Origin: Sinimarinibacterium arenosum
GTDB taxonomy: Bacteria; Pseudomonadota; Gammaproteobacteria; Nevskiales; Nevskiaceae
Assembly: GCF_005047655.1 (NCBI RefSeq)
Contig: NZ_SUKF01000013.1
Coordinates: 1 to 48,134, forward strand
Length of the DNA stretch: 48,134 nt
Direction of reading: 5' to 3'
How positions within the stretch are numbered: position 1 is the stretch's first letter; every line of letters starts with the position of its first letter. Shown in pieces: positions 44,222 through 48,134 of this stretch. The translations under genes were made by a program, and so were the position numbers. The notes under the pieces were generated by a model. The model worked only from the letters and a program-made list of their open reading frames with translations, was not told where the DNA came from and did no database searches.

Positions 44222-44512
44222 TTACCCTGACGCGGCTGACCGGCCTGAAGGGCTCTGCTGACGCTTAAGCGCAGCGCACAGTATTCGGCATTGCGCGGCA
44301 ATCGCCTACTGATGTAATCGCCCCGATATCCACCCTCGATCAAACCGCTGCAGACACATAAGCGTCTTGAGCATCGAATTCGCATCAGATTCATGGTCCG
44401 CAATATGCGCAGTAAATTCCTACTCAAGGAAAGTCGCTCGTCAGGCATGAAGCACTTCTACTTGAATTTCTCCTCACCCATCCCATTAACTGGTAGACTG
44501 GAGAAGTTCTTC
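44222..44512 (+). promoter_or_regulatory. smpB-ssrA spacer with the likely tmRNA promoter
   Basis: No gene is seen in these 291 bases. Near the end, TTGAAT at 44462 and TTAACT at 44486 (18-base spacing) or TAGACT at 44494 are candidate -35 and -10 boxes for the tmRNA. A short 5' leader would have to be removed by RNase P before the mature 5' GGGGGTG. Confidence 0.45.
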
Positions 44513-44868
44513 GGGGGTGACCGGCTTCGACGTGGGTTACGGAATCCGAGGTGCATGCCGAGGCGTCACGTCCTCGTTAATCCTGTGGCAACCTAAGCTA
44601 GTTGCGAACGACTCCAACTACGCCCTCGCCGCCTAAATCCGGCGAGCGTCTCACTCCCTGGTTCCGATGCCGGAGAGATTGGGACGTCGACTTACATCGG
44701 ATCGCAGTGACGTCCGCCCTTGGCCGATCTGCAAAAACCTTAAGGGGATAAGCGACAGCGTTCCGTGCCTGTTCGGCAGCTGTTGACGAAAATTAAAGAC
44801 AGGCTAAGCATGTAGAGCCGAGGGCTACGAGCTTGCGGACGCGGGTTCAATTCCCGCCACCTCCACCA
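44513..44868 (+). ncRNA. ssrA: Transfer-messenger RNA
   Basis: One-piece tmRNA of 356 nt including encoded CCA. The 5' end GGGGGTG pairs with CACCTCC in the acceptor stem, and the 3' part has the T-arm GCGGGTTCAATTCCCGC. The tag frame near 44602 encodes A-N-D-S-N-Y-A-L-A-A followed by TAA; the ALAA end is the ClpXP/ClpAP degradation signal. It works with SmpB encoded upstream to rescue stalled ribosomes. The 3' end is a well-known integration site, occupied here by a genomic island. Confidence 0.96.
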
Positions 44869-44902
44869 ATTCGTCGTCTATAGATGTCCACAGAAGTACA
44901 CT

Positions 44903-44929
44903 AACCCCTTAGAAATAAGGGGTTTTTTA
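44903..44929 (+). terminator. Rho-independent terminator of ssrA
   Basis: Arms AACCCCTTA and TAAGGGGTT around GAAA, followed by a T-rich run, 34 bases past the tmRNA 3' end. Confidence 0.93.
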
Positions 44930-44981
44930 TTGTCCGGCATCCACACGAGTTCATCCCAGTCCAGCCAAATCCAGCCCGATA

Positions 44982-45032
44982 TGGGGGTAGCATTGGGGGT
45001 ATCATGGCTCACCCACGACGTCGATACCCCCA
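44982..45032. repeat. TGGGGGTA repeats upstream of the integrase gene
   Basis: Two direct copies of TGGGGGTA start at 44982 and 44994 (12-base spacing), and an inverted copy lies at 45025-45032. The second and third form 10-bp inverted arms TGGGGGTATC and GATACCCCCA. They end three bases before the integrase ATG and could be arm-type binding sites for the integrase or an operator controlling it. Confidence 0.6.
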
Positions 45033-45035
45033 TTC

Positions 45036-46268
45036 ATGAGCCTCACCGATACAGCTATCAGAAAGGCAAAGCCGCGCGCTAAACCGTGGAAACTGACAGA
45101 TGGCGGTGGTCTCTACGTTCACGTCATGCCGAACGGCAGCAAGCTGTGGCGCTACAAATACCGATTCCGCGGGGGCGAAAACACCCATTCGTTGGGTGCC
45201 TACCCCGCCGTTGGCCTGAAGCGCGCCCGCGAGGGCCACGCTGAGGCGCGACGCCTCTTGGCCGAGGGAATTGATCCAAACGCACACCGCACTCTGGCAA
45301 AGGCATCGGTCGCGGCCTCGACTGAGAACTCCTTTCAGTCGGTCGCCATTGAATGGCTTGCAAAATTTCGCCCCACCTGGACTTCCGGACATGCAGACAA
45401 GATCCAGCGACGACTGGAGCGGGACGTCTTTCCGTGGATTGGAACGCGTCCAATTGCTGAAATCACAGCCCCTGAGCTACTGACGGTTCTGCAGAGAATC
45501 GAAGGCCGCGGTCGGCTGGAGACCGCACATCGGGCAGGGCAAAACTGCGCGCAGGTATTCCGCTACGCCATATCCACCGGCCGAGCAGAACGCAATCCTG
45601 TTGCAGATCTGCGGGGCGCCATTCCACCAACGCGCCAGAAACACCATGCGTCGATCACCGATCCTCGAGAAATCGGCGCCCTGCTCCGCGATCTTCACGC
45701 ATACAAAGGCTCGTTCATCACTGCATGCGCACTACAGATCGCCCCGCTTCTGTTCGTTCGCCCGGGCGAATTGCGTCATGCAGAGTGGTCTGAAGTCAAC
45801 CTCGATACGGCGGAATGGCGAATTCCTGCAGAGAAAATGAAAGCGCGCGCCCTCCATATCGTGCCCCTTTCAACTCAGGCCATCGAGATCCTGAGGGAGC
45901 TTTCCGCATTTACCGGCACTGGCCGCTACGTCTTCCCTGGTGTCCGCAGTCATCAGCGACCGATGAGCGAAAATACAGTCCTCGCCGCCCTTCGCCGCAT
46001 GGGCTATACCTCCGAGCAAATGACCGGCCACGGCTTCCGGTCGATGGCATCCACTCTGCTTAATGAGCAAGGCTGGCACCGAGACGCGATTGAACGCCAG
46101 CTCGCCCACAGCGAACGCGACAAAGTCCGAGGTGCATACAACTATGCCGAGCACCTTCCCGAACGGCGAAAAATGATGCAGGCGTGGGCGGACTACTTGG
46201 ACCAATTGCGATCGAAGATGCCCGAGGCCTCGTCGGACGACCGACCGCGTCGGTCACCAAATGACTGA
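45036..46268 (+). CDS. P4-type tyrosine integrase (410 aa)
   Basis: Site-specific recombinase that inserts the island at ssrA. The N-terminal arm-binding domain (DUF4102 type) has LTDGGGLYVHVMPNGSKLWR. The SAM-like core-binding domain spans about residues 105-190. Catalytic residues are the Arg in LFVRPGELRHAEW, the His and Arg in GHGFRSMASTLL, the His in RQLAHSE and the nucleophile Tyr368 in VRGAYNYAEHL. The length is typical and no frameshift is visible, so it is probably functional. Confidence 0.95.
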   Translation: MSLTDTAIRKAKPRAKPWKLTDGGGLYVHVMPNGSKLWRYKYRFRGGENTHSLGAYPAVGLKRAREGHAEARRLLAEGIDPNAHRTLAKASVAASTENSFQSVAIEWLAKFRPTWTSGHADKIQRRLERDVFPWIGTRPIAEITAPELLTVLQRIEGRGRLETAHRAGQNCAQVFRYAISTGRAERNPVADLRGAIPPTRQKHHASITDPREIGALLRDLHAYKGSFITACALQIAPLLFVRPGELRHAEWSEVNLDTAEWRIPAEKMKARALHIVPLSTQAIEILRELSAFTGTGRYVFPGVRSHQRPMSENTVLAALRRMGYTSEQMTGHGFRSMASTLLNEQGWHRDAIERQLAHSERDKVRGAYNYAEHLPERRKMMQAWADYLDQLRSKMPEASSDDRPRRSPND

Positions 46269-46383
46269 CCGTCAGCCACTGTTGCCGAACAAGACCGGAA
46301 CTTGACTGCCGAAGCCGACAGATCATACTCAGACCATGGACGCACTAGTTATTCGAATACCTAGGGAGCAACGCAGCTGTTGC

Positions 46384-46485
46384 GCCTGGGTAGCTCAAAG
46401 GTAGAGCAGCGGCCTTATAAACCGTCCCGCAAGGGTCCGCTAGATAAGCGGCAGGTTGCCGGTTCGAATCCGGCCCCAGGCACCA
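46384..46485 (+). tRNA. tRNA-like gene, probable anticodon UAU (Ile), with oversized variable region
   Basis: The acceptor stem GCCTGGG/CCCAGGC is perfect, the D-arm GCTC/GAGC is perfect, and the T-arm GCCGG-TTCGAAT-CCGGC and encoded CCA are normal. The anticodon arm GCGGC-CTTATAA-ACCGT gives UAU at 46416-46418 but has a C-A mismatch at the loop base. Between it and the T-arm lie 32 nt instead of the usual 4-5 or 10-20. They include two small hairpins, CCC-GCAA-GGG and CCGCT-AGATA-AGCGG. At 102 nt it is a non-standard tRNA. Alternatively the anticodon stem is AGCGG/CCGCT with a large loop. It may be functional or decaying. Confidence 0.65.
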
Positions 46486-46759
46486 TGGATACTGCAACTT
46501 GATGCGCCTCGGTCCACTACGAGCTGCGCCTCGTGGAGCTGTCCCCTATCGGCGCTCCGACGGGGCACCAGACAGAACTCTCTGGCAAGGGCTGGCTGAA
46601 TCCGCGGCATCAAGACGCCAACAAAGAAATTACCACCACAGTTTGGCCTGCCTGGACAACGGCTCCTCTCCGCTTTGAATGATATGCGGAGCCTTCCGAC
46701 CCAACCGAAAGCTCGACGACTGGCGCCGCTGACCGGGCCAGCACTCACAGGAGAGAATA

Positions 46760-47377
46760 ATGTTGACTGCAAAATTTCAGGAAGCAATCGCCCTGGCTGC
46801 CGATCTGCATTCCGATCAGGTCCGCAAAGGCACGGACATTCCGTACATCGGCCACCTGCTGAGCGTCGCCGGCCTCGTCCTGGAATTCGGCGGTGATGAA
46901 AGTCAGGCGATCGCGGCCGTGCTCCACGATCTAGTGGAAGACCAGGCCCACAAGCTAGGTGGCGCCGACAAGGCGTATGCTGAAATCGGCTCGCGCTTCG
47001 GGCCAGAAGTGACGCGGATCGTGGCCAGCTGCACCGACGCAGAAGGCAACGGCACCGGTATCAAACCGCCTTGGAAACAGCGCAAGGTCGCGTATATCGA
47101 CCACATCCCCCAGGTTGACGCCCGCGCCGCGCTGGTCTCGATCTGCGACAAGATCCACAACGCGCGATCGATCTCATCCGATCTGCGGCAGGTGGGTTTG
47201 TCGGTCTTCGATCGATTCTCGGCGGATCGCGACGCTGTGCTTTGGTACTACCGCGCGCTGGCAGACAACTTCGCCGCCCATCACCCCTCAGCGGCGGCCA
47301 CTGAACTTGCGCACATCGCCACTGAACTTGAACGTCAGACCACGGCGGCGCTCGGCACCGCAAACCTGCACGAGTAG
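46760..47377 (+). CDS. SpoT-like small HD hydrolase (205 aa)
   Basis: HD-fold phosphohydrolase resembling the ppGpp hydrolase domain of RelA/SpoT or stand-alone small alarmone hydrolases. His32 (IGHLLSVA), His56-Asp57 (AVLHDLVEDQ) and Asp130 (SICDKIHNARS) match the metal-binding set. The 24-residue gap between the two histidine positions equals that of RelA/SpoT (53 and 77). There is no synthetase, TGS or ACT domain. The ribosome binding site AGGAGAG precedes ATG. It might degrade ppGpp or a related nucleotide, as antitoxin or modulator of island or host physiology, but no toxic synthetase neighbour is visible. Substrate is inferred. Confidence 0.8.
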   Translation: MLTAKFQEAIALAADLHSDQVRKGTDIPYIGHLLSVAGLVLEFGGDESQAIAAVLHDLVEDQAHKLGGADKAYAEIGSRFGPEVTRIVASCTDAEGNGTGIKPPWKQRKVAYIDHIPQVDARAALVSICDKIHNARSISSDLRQVGLSVFDRFSADRDAVLWYYRALADNFAAHHPSAAATELAHIATELERQTTAALGTANLHE

Positions 47378-47560
47378 GCGCCCCTCCCGCGCTCAGCTAT
47401 TGGTACAAACGCCGCCACTTACTCATGACAGGAGAATCACCAGGCAACAGGAATCCGACAAGGGCCGGGGCGGTCGCACTCGGTTTGCGCCTGCCAACCC
47501 ACCACCCCTTGCGACACATTGCGCTCAGCAGGGGCTTCCATCAGGTACCGCGAATCAGGT

Positions 47561-47953
47561 TCAGCGCGTCGTCATACCGTTGAGTTCGGGCTCCGCCCCA
47601 GGCGCGATGTGCTTGGATAGATAGCGACTTGCCGCGGCCAGATTGTCGACTGCCGCAACCTGCGCAATCCCGTGCCGACGCCAGGCGCCCTCCATCCAGC
47701 GACAGTCCTTATGCGATACATCACGACAACGCGCTTTCAACAGTAAGTGTGCATGCCAGTGGCCCGCGAGCGTCGTTTCCAGAACATAGACCCATTCCAG
47801 ATCGGGCGGCCGATGTCGATACCAGCGGCGCCCGCCGAAACTCCGAGAAACCCGCCCCAGCCAAGCACGGGCAGCAGACGCGGAGACGGCAGACGCGGAG
47901 ACGGCAGACCGAAAGGTCAGCGTCGCGAAGGTGGTGTAGTTCCCAGCTTCCAT
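47561..47953 (-). pseudogene. HUH rolling-circle Rep, 5' end disrupted by an IS
   Basis: Motif I is TTFATLTF, the HUH motif is GHWHAHLLLK and the nucleophile motif is AASRYLSKHIA, so all three core elements of a rolling-circle initiator are present in order. The first Met in frame is at 47953, just before motif I. A longer frame opens with a TTG at 48037, but this lies in the probable insertion-sequence end. The protein stops soon after the Tyr motif, which is short for a Rep. A 15-base unit repeated 2.4 times (47874-47911) expands a Ser/Ala stretch after motif I. It could be a minimal relaxase or plasmid or phage-satellite remnant. Confidence 0.65.
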
Positions 47954-48011
47954 GAAGGCCTGCCACCCCGCCTGGAGCGTTGATGGCGCTGGATCAGCAA
48001 CACCGTCCGTG

Positions 48012-48134
48012 TGGACTTCCCCCAGAGCAGTAGACAATCCGGCGCCTCACAAAGCAGCCTGTTCAAAGGCCTCGGGACTGACGCCGCCGAGATGGCTGTG
48101 ACGTCGGGTTCGATTGTAGAAGACCTCGATGTAA
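48012..48134 (-). mobile_element. IS3-family insertion sequence, one end only
   Basis: The transposase 3' end reads in from the right edge. Beyond its stop lies TGGACTTCCCCCAGAGCAG, which starts with TG and resembles the terminal repeats of some IS3-family elements. I therefore place the IS end near 48010-48012. The other end and the target duplication are outside the window. Confidence 0.6.
48047..48134 (-). CDS. IS3-family transposase OrfB, C-terminal fragment (window edge)
   Basis: The last 28 residues read YIEVFYNRTRRHSHLGG and end in PEAFEQAAL before the stop. This is the conserved end of the DDE integrase-core transposase (rve) of IS3-family elements, with the E-x6-R/K-type helix (YIEVFYNRTRRH). 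The rest of the gene lies outside the window. It is oriented towards the disrupted Rep gene. Confidence 0.85.
   Translation of the reverse strand, partial: YIEVFYNRTRRHSHLGGVSPEAFEQAAL

Larger units (their letters stand above)
44869..48134 (+). mobile_element. Genomic island at the 3' end of ssrA (left part only)
   Basis: It begins directly after the tmRNA with a P4-type integrase in the same orientation, then a tRNA-like gene, an HD hydrolase, a Rep remnant and an insertion sequence. This is the same attachment site used by CP4-57 in E. coli. No second copy of the ssrA 3' end (TTCCCGCCACCTCCACCA) is present in the window, so the right end lies beyond position 48134. Confidence 0.8.

Noticed and set aside
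46440-46787. Minus-strand frame ending in WGRIRTGNLPLI
   Set aside because: This ending is the well-known false peptide produced by reading the T-arm of a tRNA gene backwards; it overlaps the tRNA-like gene.

Overview
This window is a stretch of a GC-rich gammaproteobacterial chromosome. The evidence is a dif site nearly identical to that of E. coli, a nadK-recN-bamE-rnfH-ratA-smpB-ssrA gene order shared with the E. coli 57-minute region, a type II secretion (gsp) operon, a lone PilZ protein and a Xanthomonas-type filamentous prophage. The closest relatives may lie around Nevskiales/Xanthomonadales, but that is an impression from family resemblance, not a measurement.

Layout. (1) 1-1449: chromosomal sequence left of dif, with one exported hypothetical protein. 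(2) 1450-8161: a 6.7-kb inovirus (filamentous ssDNA phage) prophage without its own integrase, flanked by dif-like XerC/XerD sites. It carries a leftward repressor-like gene, two 17-bp palindromic operators, and a rightward set of overlapping genes: small proteins, HUH replication initiator, ssDNA-binding protein, major coat, small coat-like proteins, pIII-like adhesin, pVI-like protein and Zot. (3) 8266-18677: a cNMP-binding/rhodanese protein, then leftward pilZ-holB-tmk-mltG-pabC-pabB-fabF-acpP-fabG-fabD and a rhombosortase. (4) 18721-26766: gspG-N, nudJ and mnmA rightward, folD leftward. (5) 26965-32114: aconitase A, an orphan ParA and a diguanylate cyclase with an ethylene-receptor-like membrane domain. 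(6) 32281-37283: heat-shock genes hrcA-grpE-dnaK-dnaJ with sigma-32-like promoters. (7) 37386-44868: nadK, recN, an 11-residue-repeat protein, fur, bamE, rnfH, ratA, an NSS-family transporter, smpB and tmRNA. (8) 44869-end: a genomic island inserted next to ssrA, with a P4-type integrase, a tRNA-like gene with an oversized variable region, a small SpoT-like HD hydrolase, a truncated HUH Rep and the end of an IS3-family element.

The most original observation concerns the prophage. Its attachment site lies inside the 3' part of the repressor-like gene. When the excised circle is reconstructed on paper, the repressor gains a different C-terminal tail, and its new stop codon overlaps (GTGA) the start of a 60-residue membrane protein that now sits at the opposite end of the prophage. 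Integration would therefore change the repressor's tail and split a two-gene operon. Other points of note are a diguanylate cyclase retaining all seven ETR1 ethylene-binding positions at matching spacing, rhombosortase divergent from the gsp operon, a PabB with PIAGT instead of PIKGT, and the odd tRNA.

Limits: all functions are read from motifs and gene order. No database search, structure prediction or promoter experiment was available.
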